From contig NC_046675.1 of NCBI RefSeq assembly GCF_003369915.1, forward strand, positions 21,762,001-21,826,000: a DNA stretch of 64,000 nt. The letters run 5' to 3'. Positions 10,851 through 24,284 of this stretch are shown piece after piece. Below the pieces are notes generated by a model. The model was not told the DNA's origin. It saw nothing but the letters and a program-made list of their open reading frames with translations, and did no database searches. The number at the start of each line of letters is the position of its first letter. The stretch's first letter is position 1. The stretch is from Drosophila miranda. Its lineage: Eukaryota > Arthropoda > Insecta > Diptera > Drosophilidae. Made by a program: the position numbers and the translations under genes.

Positions 10851-13800
10851 GGGAGCGTTGCAATCAAAGATCCGATCGAGCACAGGGCTGTATTCTGCAT
10901 TGTAGTTGATAACCGGAAGAGAGCCATATCCCCCAGTAAACAGCAACCAAAAGAACAGAACAGGAACAAGAAGAACTGCCATAAATATGGGAAAAGAGAA
11001 AACTTTTGGCATCGTTCGAGTATCTACCCAAAGGCGATGAGGAATTTCTCCAAACCCCCCTCCCCAAAAAAAAAAAGTAAAATAACAATTTGAAAAAACA
11101 AGACAAACTTCTGAGGCAAAAAGATGGAGAAAATAAAATGGTAGACAGCAAAGTGTACTTGAGGCAAAAGTTTGTTTTTAGTTACTTCTGTTCTCTTCTG
11201 GACATGGCTGCTGCTGCAATTCCGAGGGAAGTCCCAGCGACAACCGAGCAGATGTCCTGTCTTCCTGAAAGGACAATACCTATCTATGGCACCGGCACCC
11301 TCTGCCTCTGCCCCAACTCTTACCTTTGTCCGGCACTGCCAGTGGCACTCCCAACGCATTTAATATTTAAATTTGTTTGCATTCTTAACTTGGTCCAGTC
11401 CAGGAAATGCTCGTTGAGGTTGAAACCTGAAACGAGTTCAACTTTATAAGCAGAAATCATAATTTCAAATACACATTTCCTCTCCAGACACACACACACA
11501 CACACACACACATTGTATGGGTGGGGGGGTGCTGGTGTTTCGCAATTTACGATTTTGTGTACGCAAATGTGCAATTAAATGAAAATGAACTTGTAATTTA
11601 TGTCTCGAGATCCAAAGCGATGCAAACTTCCGCCTGTCCCACATCCGCATCGTGGCTGGGTTCCGGGTTTCATGGCCACGCCCAGTTGCATTTTAGTTTT
11701 CATTTTAATCTGTAATTTACAGCAAAATTGCGTTTATTTATGATGCCAAACGAAATGCGCATAATGAGCTTGTTCTGGGCCACAGCAGCAACTATATAAA
11801 TTCTGTATATACCATATCAGATGTTTGCGATGCGCCTCGTAAAAACATATGTACTTGTGTTAATTATGTTCCCTTTTCCTGCTGCTACTGATGTTTGTGT
11901 CGTATCTGTACCAACACTATAAATTAACGGACGAACAATGGAATGTCCTGGCGAAATTGTTTTCTGATTTGTAATTACATTATTACTGGTACAGGGCTCT
12001 GTGCTCGACACGATAGTTAGTTGCATTAATTGCAACCTCAAGCCATTAATCACAGTTAGCAGAGCAGATTGTTTGTTCGGTGCTGTGCATTCCCGCAAAT
12101 GTTGTCAAATCTGGCTGAATAAATATTTGTTGTTGCTAAGCCTCCTACCACAGTGCAAAATATCGCTCTATCCCGCTTACATCTTTGTGTAATGCTTGGC
12201 TGTATGTCAATGGCAAGGTGTTTTAATATAAGGTGACGAATTTCCGACTATCCCTCTCGGGCTTGCAAGCAATCGACACAAACAGAGCGTAACAGAGTGG
12301 CGGAAGAAAAGATCCCACTATATGATTCACCTTTAATAACAACACCTTGCCTTTGCATTTTGTGTTTACTTGCGGAGAGCGTCTGAAGTTCGCTCTCTCT
12401 CTTTTAAGTACTGGCTTATCTAGCAAGCCTTCGTTTCGGTTGTTAATTCGTGACTTCTCACACATGCTTATGCTGTATTTGAGTTGCAGCTTCGTTTATT
12501 CCGTACCTTACTCGTGCATTTGAGACCGAGGCTTTCGAGAGCATCAATCTTCGGCTCTCACCTGCCGACGAAGTTTTTGTTTTGCTGTTTCTATTTATAG
12601 ATTCCTATTTCCCTCCATCTCTCTTGCACTAATAGAATGCATTTGTGGCCTATCTTGTTTACGATCAGTGCGTTGGCTTCTGGAAGCACAATTTAGGCAC
12701 TTTGAAAGTGGGCAAAGAAAAATGAATTCATGTGGCATTTAAATTAAATATTACTGCATCTGTAGCTAAGCATTTGATTTCCACTGATGTGGATCTGCTA
12801 GGACCAATATTTCACTAGCCCTAGCATACTTTTTGGTGCCATTTTCGCCAAATTTAAATCATATTTCTTCCTAGCTATAGAATGTCAGAACAAAAACTTT
12901 TTTAAATGCGGGTTTTCTAATTTGCTTATCTCTGCCCAAAACTTTTTCCCAACCTTTTTACGGCAGGCAGCTCTTCTTGCATAATAATTTGTATTTCCCT
13001 TAATTGAATCCCTTTATCTGTGCAAGTATCTGCATTTGTAGCAGTAAATGTAACTGTATCCGTACAATGTCTGACTCAGAGTGTGCAGATTGCAGCCAAA
13101 GAAGTCAGGGACGTGGTCCGTGGCTGCCGTAAACTTTAATTAAATTAGTTCCACAATTTATCATGGCCTGGCAATCGCTTAAAATGCCCAACGAGCTCGG
13201 AATCCTCAGCGGACCAAGTCCCAGTCCCCCTGCGCTTTTCATTCCTTAGTTTTTCCTTCGTTTCTCGGGGTTTTTCGGTTGTTTTGCAGCCTTGTACTGG
13301 AATTAAAAGCTCTGCCAATGCCCATTCCTTTCCGCTATTCCCCCAATTTCTCTCTCTCTTTCTGCTGTACTCTCGCTCCCCATTTTTTGACTGCAGCAGA
13401 AGGTCATTCGCTGTGAGTTATGGGCCAAAAGGCTCGGGCCACGTAGCCGTAACTCTCTAATGGGCGCATTTTGACTGTACTCAAAAAAGCGAAAAAAATA
13501 TGAAGAAAAGTGTATTAGAAACAAGCCGAAAATGTTATCTCCCTGTGGATTTTTACTTCGCATACTTCTTCCTTACGAATTTTTGTTTGGGTACTTTTTA
13601 CAATTTCTATTTCATTTTTCTTTAACATTTTCTAATTTCAAATGTCAATCAATGTCCGCTTCAGTTCCTAATACCCCAAACGCCAGTAAGGGTATGGAAG
13701 TACTGCAGAGCTACCCCAAAAAAAGCTAATGAAAAAATTCAACCAAGAAAAATCCGTTTAAGAGCCAGTGAAAGAGCAGGCATAAAAAACGAGTGTGAGC

Positions 13801-16800
13801 TAGAGGAAGACAGACGCACATAAAGCGTGTACAGGAAAGAGCCAGACATAAAAAAGAGTGCAAGTCGGAAAAGGAGAGAAAATAATTTTGTGCAGGGCCT
13901 GGGCCTGGTGCCATTTGTTTTCAATTTGTGCGCTGCACTGAACATTCGCATTTGATGTTTGCTCTGGCACTTCCTCTTCTCGCTCCACAGTCCCGCCGCC
14001 TACACGTCCACAGTGGGGATCCCGCTGTGCCACTCTGGTTTCCGTTAGTTTCCATTTTCACTTAGCACCGTCTTCTTCTTATGCTGTTCTCTCCTTCTGA
14101 TAGAGTGCCGGGTGGGCGGTGAGGAGGGAGGTGGAGTATAGCAAAATGGCTTCATCGGAAGGCGACTGTAAAACTCACGCTTTTGCGGTTTTTTTTTTCG
14201 GGAATAGCAGGAGGACCTTGTGGAGCGATTCGCACTGAAAATGCACCGGATGCAAAGGCAATTTCAACAGCAGCATGAGCTCAAGAGCTCTCTCCACTGC
14301 CTACCCCCCTTGAAGCTTTTATGCTGCTGCCACTGGCAGAGCCATGCTTTAAGTCCCGCTACATGGTGCCTGGCCTGGTCAAAAGTTTACGGCTAGGAAG
14401 TGGTGCATAAATTTGGCTCCAAATTAAACAGGCATAATTGCATGGCCGTGGCCCTGGCCCCGCCGCACTTTGGGGCGAGTGTGCCCGGTGCATTTGCAGA
14501 TACACGCATTGAGATACATTTGCAGATAGAGATACAAGCATGCTGGCCGCAGATGTGGATGTGCCCGGCTACATACTCAAATATGAATTAGCATAAATTC
14601 AAAAGGTAATTAAAATCTCCAACTCTGTGCGGGCTCCCCCCTCTGTTCTCTGAAACACCATGCCACATGCCCCCTATAACCATTATCTTCTGTCTGTGTA
14701 CTGTGTGGAATGAATGCAAACGGCCATTTTGGAAAACAGTGGAAAATGCCCCATGGCGGGGGGCATGAATCGGAACGGAGCATGGTACTACATGTCGGGG
14801 AGTGCATTAAACAATTAATTAGTTGCGGGAATTGGGGAATTGTAATTGGGGGATATAAAAGTTACTTAAAATGGAGCGAATTGGGTGGATTGATTAAGAT
14901 GGAGTTATTGCAACATTGTAATCAATACGAAACTTGGGAAAAACACTTTACGAAACTACAGGGAACTCTCAAACTAAGTGAAAACCGTCTCTATCTCTGG
15001 CAATAACCATTCTTCAACAAATATTCATCTACTAAGATCCTGAGGCTAGAGGGAGAAAATGAAAACTACGCCTCTGACACGCCTCCAATCCAATTTCCCC
15101 TCCCACTCCTCGCCCAAAAACAATGCGGCGAACACATAAAATACAAATGCGCCAACAGCAAATAAAACAAAACCAAAAACAAAGGAGCGTAGAAAGCAAA
15201 ACAGAAGCAAAAAACTGAAACGCAAATTATATGCAAATTTTTATGCGAATAGCCCGGGGTTAGACCCCAGTCAGACATCACTGAGAGGGGTGGCGTGGGA
15301 GAGAGCATTCGCAGGCAAGAAGCAAAAGTGGAAAGTCCAGACACACCTCTCTAACCCCCCAAGTCTGACCAGAGCCGAGCGACCCACGCATCGAATACGT
15401 AAATACCAATAACAAACAGAGTGGAAGAGGCAGCAGAATGAAAGGGAGAGAGGCTCAATCATGGGCAGGGGTAAAAACAGTGGGAGTATCAAAGATAGCG
15501 GTCGACTGAGATGCGATAGCTAAAAGGGGATAGACAGAGGCAAAAGCTGAGAGACTGACAGTGGCTTCGGCAGAGACTTAAATGCTCTCTTGTGCACATG
15601 CGAGCGACGCGTTGGCGGGAGAATTTGAGAGCGCGTGATCTGCTGTTCTATGAAAAGGTGCTTTTAGGTAAGGTGATGCGTGTTCCCAGGAGCCAATACT
15701 TTGTTTCACTTGCGTCAGCACATGTCGAGATAAGCGAATAATTTAGGACGCTCAAGGAAACTCAAAGGCCAGACCTTAGCCTTTATTAAGACACCTTGGT
15801 ATAAGCAGACCAGATTACCAGGACCACTCTCAATAACGGAATCAAAAGCCAAGCTAGAGACAGAGCTAAAAGCAGCAGCAGAGCTAATAGCAGCGACAGA
15901 GCCAGGAGAAGATTTACAGGCAGAGCCCAGCAGCAGAGGTAACGGCATATTCAGACGGTAAATTTCTCTCATGGTCCTTTCCTTTACTCCTTCTCCGTTC
16001 CGTTCCGTACCGCCCCCGGTCAGACATACGCAATTGCAGATGCGACGATGATGCTGGCGATTGCGGCAGTTTATTTATAGCAAAGAGCAGCAGCAGTAGC
16101 AGCAGCAGCAGCAGTGCCAACGGCAGGAGTAGGGAGTGGGAGGAAGGACCAGCATCAGCCAGGGAGGAGAGAGAAAAAGGACCACCAGCGGGAGACGGTG
16201 ATGTTTGTCGCTGTGCAGCTGGAAGGATTCGCCGCTTGGCAACATTTTAATGTAGCCCACGACCATGATGTTACGCCTCCAACCCCCTGCCTCCACTCCT
16301 GCTCCTGCTGCTGCTCCACCCACGAATTTCATCTGCTGGTGGGTGTGGCTGGGTGCCGCAGTGTGGATACTCCTGATAGATACACGAGTTCCAGCTTCCA
16401 AGCAGCTTGATGCTGCCACGGAGATATGTACATAGATAAAGATAAAGAGAAGAGAGCAATGCGACGCGACGCGGCGTGCGATGCATGTTATAATGAAAAC
16501 CCCTTAAACCAAATAATGTCCGCCCCCAACAGTCCCCCCCCCCCCCTCGCACTGTTACAGTGTTTGATAAACGCAGGGGGAGGGAGATTCAGCTGCAGGA
16601 GAGGAAAGGAGTGTGCTGAGGGAGGATGCGGGACCTATCGTGGGACATTCATTACACAGCAGATTTCTTCCAGATTTTCGCGCAGAGATAAATTGCTCAT
16701 CATTTCACAACGGATTTTGGCATTTTCCGACAGACGACGCCAAGAGAAAATCTGATTTAGCTATCTGAAGGTCGGTCCCAAAAGATGCAGGGAATCCATC

Positions 16801-19800
16801 TTGTGGATTGAAGGAGATTTTTTGTGAAAGAAAAACTAATAAGATTATGATTTGAAGAGCACTTTGGACGAGATTCAGATTAAAGGGGGGATTATGTGCT
16901 GATTTAGGAATAGTTATGGAAAATCTTTATCTCCTTAGACTAATGATGATCTATGCGTGTCCTAACACTTAAGACCTGCCAAACATCTCTCTGATTAATC
17001 AAAAATTAAATTTCAATTACACACCTGTCTCATTTACATGATTTATGATACCTTGAAAATTACTCCCACTTAAGAGCCTCCATTTCGCCTGGTAAGACCT
17101 TTGAACCTGTGCAATCAATGCCCAATCAACAGGACACTAGCTACCTGCCCCCCACCGCTGGCTGTACCCCAAAGTTCATTGTGTCATCAGGCACTTAAGT
17201 GAGACACAGCGAAAACATAAATTAAATGTCAAAAACATAAATATATTTGGCCCACACAGACACAGAGAGCCAGCCTGCGCTCCTTCTCCTTACAAAACCA
17301 AGGACCTCCATGCTGTTGTCCTGTACCATCGCACCACCCCCACCACATTTTACCATAAAAGACGGAGGAGTGTACACCGAAATGGCGGTGGCCCAGAACT
17401 TCCGCCAGAAGCTGCCAAAAGGAACCAAAAACCACAGGCACTGGCACTGGGAGCAGGATGTGGCCAGGAGGCGGTGGGAAAATAAAATGCCAGCAGTGCG
17501 AAAACTTTTAACATGCAAATGCGTCGGCAGTGCGCGGCGTGTCTCTTGGTTTTTCCTTCATTGTTTTTCCTCTTTTCTGTCCTTTTTTTTCTGTTGTTTT
17601 TCTTTTATTTTAATTTCATTTCGTTTTTAATTTTCAACAATGGAAGAGGCAGGGCCCAAAGTGTAAGAACGTGATATTGAAGTTCGTTGAGATAAGTGCA
17701 ACCGGTTATCTGCGACACGGGCCACGCCCACTGTGTGCTTGCCCCTGCCTCTGCCCCCACCCTCATGGGTGGTCGGTCGTCAAGGAAAAGTTTTAATTTC
17801 AGTTTCGGAGCGACACCAATTTTTAACCGCCAGACGCGCTCGCCGAATGCATCTGTCCGTTCGAGTATCTGTATCTGCATTCTGCGTACTGTATCTGTAT
17901 CTGCACTTTGCATTTTAATTGCAAATGGAAACAGTTATCTAAATTGGTCGAAATATTAAAACGACATCGCCCCGGACTCGGACACCCCCCAGCAAATGGG
18001 CGTGGCCGGCCGTCACGGCACACCAGCGACCAGCGACCAGATGCGACACACACAAAAAGGCACATTTCGCGGGCGAATTCCAAACTGCGAAACGCGTTAC
18101 ACATTTTTGGCGCAGGGCCAGCACCCAGCCAGAACCAGGAATACGGGGCATAAAAAAAAGGGTCCCGTCCCCCATTAAGCCTCCTCTCTGCAGTGGTGAC
18201 GAGTGGTGGGCGCCTCATGCTACCAATTCTTCTACCCAAGAGCACTTTTGAATGGCCTTTGAATGTTGCAGGTTTCGTTATCAAAGAGGAGAAGATAAAG
18301 AGTTTTCCTGGTGGTAAATGAGATCGTTTAAAGGTGCCCCAGGAAGTAATTTCAAAGGTGGCTATTTAAAGGGGAAATTAGTGAAATTTAGCAATGAAAA
18401 TTGTTTTTAAACAAAGAAGAATTCTGTCTAAATTATACCAAAGTTCAGATAAAGGATACTTTCTTGGAAGTGATTGATTAAAAGTCTTTAAACCCAGATT
18501 ATGGGAATTTTTCCGATGAAAGGGATATTCATTCAAGGGGTACTTTTTTTCTTGAATAATAAACCCTTTCTCAAACAATCCACATCGAAAATAACCCTCA
18601 TAAAGTATTCCATTTCTTTTAAGCAATCACCATTTCAAACACAAAATTTGTTCAATTATTTACATCAAATTGAATGGCTTCTTTAGGGGATCTGTAAAAT
18701 GCTTTCCAATTATTTTAATTAAAGCGAAACAAGCTCTTAATTTGAACAGTCTTTAAGGCGTGGTGGGGATATACCACATGAATCATTGGGCATTAATTCC
18801 CCGGGTAATCCCCGAGACATAAACCAAGGCAAAACTCTTTCAATTCATTGCCAACTTTGGAGTCTGTCTACGACACTGTCCACCACGCCCTCCACTGTAC
18901 CAGAAGTTTTTGGGGACCGAGTTTAGGAGGGATTAGTGGCCCAATAGGGAGGAGCAGGATGGATGTGTGGCAGCAGCCCAGAAGGAGGAGCAGGATGGAT
19001 GCCTGGGGAGGTCAGTGTTGAATGGGAGGGATATATATCTGGTTTGGCCAATGCAAATCGGTATTTCTGAGCTTCTGGCTGTTTGGGCAATTAGTTAAAT
19101 TTATTATTTGAGCAGCAAAACCACAGACCGCATGTGCCACACAAGAGCACAAGGGGGCGGGCGGAGACAGGGGCAGAGGCAGAGGCAGAGATTGGGGACA
19201 AGAGCAACAAAGCAGTTGGCATTTGTCTCCTCTCCACATGAAGGGATTAATGACAGCGCAACAAACAAGCGTCCGACCAATCCCCCAGGATCCTCCTTGG
19301 CTCCCTCATGCATATGCATGCCATGCAAATTGCATGTCATTCACAACCCCCTCTCGCACAAACATTAACCCCCCTACAATGTCCCACCCACTCGTAAATA
19401 TTTGGCTTTAAGTCAACGCTTGGCTAATTCGTTTTTATGGAATATTTAAATTATTATTTATTGCCGCATTTTTTCCAATTTCCATTTGCCATTTACCATT
19501 TTTCCCCATTTCAGCTTTCCCCCCGCTCTCTTTCGCTCTCTTTTTCCAAACGGATATGAGGGAAAATGGTTATGCATTCGTCTATAAATTGCTGGGCCCC
19601 TCATAAATCAAGCCATCGCGAGCGTGAGACTTCAATTAATGCCCCACTATTGCCACCGATAATTCATTTACTAATTTATCTTTTACAAACAGAAACACAC
19701 AGGAATGCAGAACGTAGAGGGGATAGCGGATAGCGGAGAGCAGAGCAATGGCATTGCCAGGCCGCATTAATTACAATGCAATTACTTATGGCCACGCAAC

Positions 19801-20119
19801 ATGGTCATAATTATCTGATTGTGGGCGTGGCAGTCATTCATTTGCATCTGACACAGCCCTGGCTGCCCCCCAAAACTCCCACACACATTGGGATTCTGCG
19901 AGGGAGTAAGACATCCATAATTGGGACATTATTCATATGGCGGGCGTGAGAGGCTGCTCTGGAAATTTTTTATTTAATTTAATTTTAAATTGTTTCTATA
20001 GGCTTAAATATAATAAAAATATATGGGTTAGTGGGGATATAAAATCAATTTTCCATACATTCATTTTTTAGTAATAAGCGTATATATTTTTAATTAATAA
20101 AAAAATACATATTTGTGAC
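10851..20119. other. Long intergenic region between mir-993 and Ama, left part
   Basis: No protein gene is supported over about 9.3 kb. The region carries a CA repeat (11488-11512), CAG-type repeats (16083-16116) and many homopolymer-flanked tracts. It has blocks rich in homeodomain-core motifs such as TTAATTAAATTA near 13135-13150 and TGATTTATGA at 17039-17048. It probably contains enhancers, but that is inference from Hox-complex context. Confidence 0.45.
11488..11512. repeat. CA dinucleotide microsatellite
   Basis: An uninterrupted run of AC units about 25 bases long, followed by a G-rich stretch. Confidence 0.9.
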
Positions 20120-20330
20120 TATGATAGGGATATCAGAAAGGCTAACTTCGGGGGCCGAAGATTTATATTATGACCTATACAATACCAAAAATCTGTTCTA
20201 TGTCGGTGTTTCTCGTTAACCCCATAGACAGAGGTCACGCACGACTCGGCTTCGTCTTTTCTGCTCGGCTGGGCAGCTGAGTCGGTCCCAGAAACCTACA
20301 ACGTAGGATCTTTTGGTCGGAAATGTTCAG
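20120..20330. mobile_element. Degenerate dispersed repeat fragment
   Basis: The segment begins near a short hairpin, CTTCGG...CCGAAG (20144-20160), followed by tatat-rich sequence. It ends in a block CGGTCCCAGAAACCTACAACG (20282-20302) that resembles blocks near 35007 and 60630. Hairpins of this type occur in the DINE-1/INE-1 Helitron-like repeats common in Drosophila, but I cannot assign the family with certainty. No transposase or other coding capacity is visible. Confidence 0.4.
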
Positions 20331-23294
20331 CAATAACTACACAGTCTTTGTCGACAGTCCCTCGCACCCTTGTGCATAAATCGAACTAAACTTCAGTGCT
20401 AGTTTTACGTTATGATCTTGAACCATCTTGTAGATTCCCCCGAGTGCCTTTCATCAGCAAATATATGTAAGAGTCTCTACAGAGGTTTTCCCAGAAAGAA
20501 AAGGTTCAAGGACAGACAGTCGTGAATCGCCTTATGGCGATCATCAATAACTATTACCCTGATAGGGTTGAAAATGGTTTTGTCTGTGCCAAACTTATTG
20601 CTCATCTTGTAAGCCAATGTTGTGTGTGTTTTTTGGATACTTCTAATTTGGCAACTTATCAAATACACAGTAAACAATTATCCTGGCAAGTAGCCAGAAG
20701 TAAAAGCAGAAAAGTAATGGTCCGAATGGACGTAAATCACCTCAGGTTACGGCATAATATACTTTCAGAAAATTGGACAGAATTATAGTAATATTTAGAT
20801 AGAAACAGCACAAAAGCTGAACAATATTCACTAGTAATAATAAGCTTCCATTCACATAATTAGCCCTCTAAAAAGAGCTCTCAAAGAACCATCTTCGGGA
20901 CTGTCATTTGGCACAAACAAAATTCTCATCAGCGGCACACAATTTAGGAGGGGAATTACAGCAAATCTTTTGAGAAGGATACTCACCCAATCAAATTTCA
21001 CATTTCGTTGGACACGACGGCGATTTTATTGCGATGACATGTTCTCGAATGCAGCTGCAACAGCAGTGGTGGCAGCAGTCATCAGCACTATCATCAGCAG
21101 CATCTTGAGGCACCCACCAAGCACTAGGACCAGCGTCCTCCCATCATCATCGTAAAACCAACACCAAAGCCTTTGTTTACAACTTAGAAGGTCGTAAATG
21201 GACGACGGACCATCATCACAATACGGTAAGGAATACGGCAATACGGGAGCTGGCCACAGAGCATCCTTGCCGCCAGATCCCAGACGAATGAACGGTGTCG
21301 TGTCGTGTCGTCCGCCTGGTGGAGGCGTCCATTAGGGCAGACAAGAGTGTTCTGTGTGTTTCAATGGTGTTCCAGGTTCCAGCATCCAACAAAAGTGCAA
21401 GTCTCCGAAAGGTAAACCAATGGACGGCAGTGCGCAGGCGCCAAAACACAGCTTCCAACCCCCCATACCTCCCCCATGGACAAATGCATTCGTGAGGACT
21501 CCCACACATGCTGCTCCCACTGGAAAGACCATCTAGAGAGCCTTTAGCCAGGACATACTGTTGCCATTTTCCGTGTGGGCCTGGGGTGGGACGTCGGTGT
21601 CGAGATGTCTCTGTGCAACACGAATTCCACCCTTAAGCCGCTCGGAGAGGCACATCCTGCGTTCCAATCGACTTTTGCAGCGGGTCTTCTCTCTCTCCGG
21701 GGGTTGGCTCTTAACCAAAGGAGAAAATCAATAAAACTCACGTCGACGTCCATGATGGTCGGTCGGTCCGTCGCTCTCTCTCTCTTCCTTGGTCCCCCAG
21801 CCGCTATGCCAGCGAGGCAGACAATGAAATGATGTTCCTAAGGAAGGAGGATGCACGTGTTCTGCCATGCCATATCCCTGTAGTGCCTTGTGAGTGCGTG
21901 CGAGCGGGCAGCAACAATACCAATTACAATAAAGACAGACATTTAGTCAGGATTTCGTTTAGTAGGAGAGTAGGAGAGGGGGGCAGCCAGCAGCGACAGG
22001 ACATGTGCGAAAAAGTCCAGCAGCATGAAAAATATGTGGCCAAATGTAGTATTCCACAGCCACATTTTACCAGCCAACGGGTTTCTAATGGAAACAATTA
22101 AGTCATTAGCAAGTGTTGATTTTAGTGAGCGATGTATGGGGGTACTGCTGCTCTGACTTGGGGTCTAGTTAAACTAATGTCCTCGGGCCGTAATGGACCC
22201 AGCCAGCCACCCTTTCCTTGGGGCGGGGGTACATGCCTCATATGGCGGCAAGCACCCACACACACACACGAAATAGTTGTTGCTCCTGTCGGTGGCAGAC
22301 CTCTTACAAATGCCTCCGCATTTCTCTCAATTACAATGAGAACAACTTACTTTCGGGTTCACTTTTCATCTCCCGGTGCGTGTCAAGAGGTGAACTGGCT
22401 GCCATTTTTTAACCATGATTGAAGAGTTAAATGTTGTGGCACTTTGAGCGGGCTCTGTTAACTTTTTGCTAAATGACTTTTTCCCCTCTGTGTGTGTTTG
22501 GGGTTTTGGGCGGGGACCACTTGTGTGCGCTCGTTCAGGTGGGACTTTCACTGCAGGATTTAGGGACTTTTTCAAATGGTTTTGGATTGAAGATGGATAA
22601 ACCTGTACTGTAGGAATTGATTAAGTGAGAACATATATCGTTGGAGTATGATAAATAATTGTAAAAAAGTACAGAATTCGCTATTCTTCGTTGTGGAATG
22701 TTTTTGGAACTCCAAACGATCAGTTTTCAACATTTTCAACTCTGCTACAATCTAAAAAAAAAACTATAAATATAATCTTCTCTTCCATAAAACCGCTTGG
22801 AAGATGAACTTTCGATCTATATTCCACTCTTACCTACTTTACTCCAACAAACCATAATCTATAGCATTCTTTACTGTATTTCCATCCATCCACTATCTTC
22901 CATAACAAGAGCAAATCTTCCCACATTTACTCCCTTCAAAGAATCCGCAGCATGCTGGGCTCTCTCTCCCGCCATATAGGAAAAGACCGATTAAAATGTA
23001 TCAAAGAACATTATGTACTTATACTATATATGGTATTTTTTGTATTTGTTGTATGTATATGCAAAAAGGCATTCTTAAGGCACAAACAGTCGAAAGATTT
23101 CAAGTGTATCCGAAAATATATGAATCTGAATGAGAGCTAATTGAATGAATCATTAATAATATAAACAGAGGCCGCATCCGGAGCGATCCGATCCGCACAG
23201 ACACAGAATTGCCGAAATAAAGTTCATTAAAGTAAAAGTTCAAGTCTTATATGCGTGGGAATGGGAATTCAGGCAGAGTCTGCAGACCGGACCT
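20331..23294. other. Intergenic DNA downstream of Ama
   Basis: No gene is supported. Overlapping open frames at 21.0-22.4 kb on both strands are typical of GC-richer non-coding fly DNA and show no family motif. The Ama 3' UTR presumably occupies the last few hundred bases, since Ama reads leftward into this region, but I could not pick a clear polyadenylation signal. Confidence 0.45.
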
Positions 23295-24284
23295 CTACGA
23301 TAGGGAGGGCACTGGGATGACGGTCTGGAAGAGATGGAGCCGGGCATCGGCGTGACCCAGCTTGTTGGTAGCATTGCAGTAGTAGTCGCCAAAGTCCTCC
23401 TCGGACACGTTGGCAATGCGCAGGACTGAAGTCGTTGTCTCAAAGGATGAGGCTGTGTTGGCCACCTCGTGCTGGCGGCTCGACTGCAGTTGGACGCCAT
23501 TCCGGTGCCAAACGACCGTCGGAGCGGGATAGCCCTGAACGGAGCACTCCAGTTCCACGGTGTGCGAAAGCATCTGAGCGATCTTGGGACGCTGAACGGC
23601 AATCTGTGGCCGGAACTCGACCTCCACGCGGATGAGGCGACGATCGGGCTGGCCCTCTCCATTCTGGGCGATGCAGTAGTAGCCACCGCGATCCATGCGG
23701 TGCACGGTTCTGATGCGGAGAGTGGGCTCGGCCAGCAGGTGCCCTCCCGCCGGCATAATGGCATTGTTCTCGCGGGCCCAGGCGATGGTGGGCTTGGGGA
23801 AACCATTGGCATGGCACGTCAGCTCCAGATTTTCTCCCTCGGTGACCAGAGCGGTCTTGGGCGTTCTCTCCGAAATCACAGGTGGTGTTTTTATCTGCAG
23901 ATTCAGCTTCTTGGTGATCTTCTCCGAGGTGGAGACCAGCACCTGGCACTCGTACGGACCCATATCGTTCACCTCGATCTGTTTTATCCGGAAAGTATAA
24001 ATGGCATTGCCCGCCTTGGGATCCTCCGTCACAGAGACGTTGTAGCGCTGATCGGGCAGACTGAGCATATTCCGCATGGAGAGCATGGAGTTGGTGTCCG
24101 ATTTGGCCCAGCTAACGGAGAGTTGGCCCACCTGCTCCACCGTGCAGTTGAACTCGACGCTGTCGCCGACGCTGGCAACCACATCCTTGGTGATGTGGCT
24201 GATGACGGGGGCGGCGCTGGCTGCGGCAGCGAGGCCCACGCAGAGGCAAAGGCAGAGCCGAAGACGAAGCCGGAGATTGTTCAT
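23295..24284 (-). CDS. Ama: Amalgam, secreted immunoglobulin-superfamily adhesion protein
   Basis: A single uninterrupted frame encodes 329 aa, close to the 333 aa I recall for D. melanogaster Amalgam. Residues 1 to about 25 form a signal peptide (LRLRLRLCLCLCVGL...ASAA). Three Ig domains follow, each with the cysteine pair: Ig1 from FNCTVEQ (C47) to YECQVL, Ig2 from LTCHANG to YYCIAQN, Ig3 from LECSVQG to YYCNATN. N-glycosylation sequons occur at NCT, NVS (twice) and NAT. There is no transmembrane segment and the chain ends TVIPVPSLS. In D. melanogaster Ama is a secreted ligand of the adhesion receptor Neurotactin and acts in axon guidance. It is divergent to bcd, which starts 4.4 kb to the right. 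A long open frame on the opposite strand is a shadow. Confidence 0.95.
   Translation of the reverse strand: MNNLRLRLRLCLCLCVGLAAAASAAPVISHITKDVVASVGDSVEFNCTVEQVGQLSVSWAKSDTNSMLSMRNMLSLPDQRYNVSVTEDPKAGNAIYTFRIKQIEVNDMGPYECQVLVSTSEKITKKLNLQIKTPPVISERTPKTALVTEGENLELTCHANGFPKPTIAWARENNAIMPAGGHLLAEPTLRIRTVHRMDRGGYYCIAQNGEGQPDRRLIRVEVEFRPQIAVQRPKIAQMLSHTVELECSVQGYPAPTVVWHRNGVQLQSSRQHEVANTASSFETTTSVLRIANVSEEDFGDYYCNATNKLGHADARLHLFQTVIPVPSLS

Noticed and set aside
22952..23140. 62-codon frame with a hydrophobic stretch (VLILYMVFFVFVVCIC)
   Set aside because: It looks like a transmembrane segment, but AT-rich DNA often yields such runs. There is no other gene signal.
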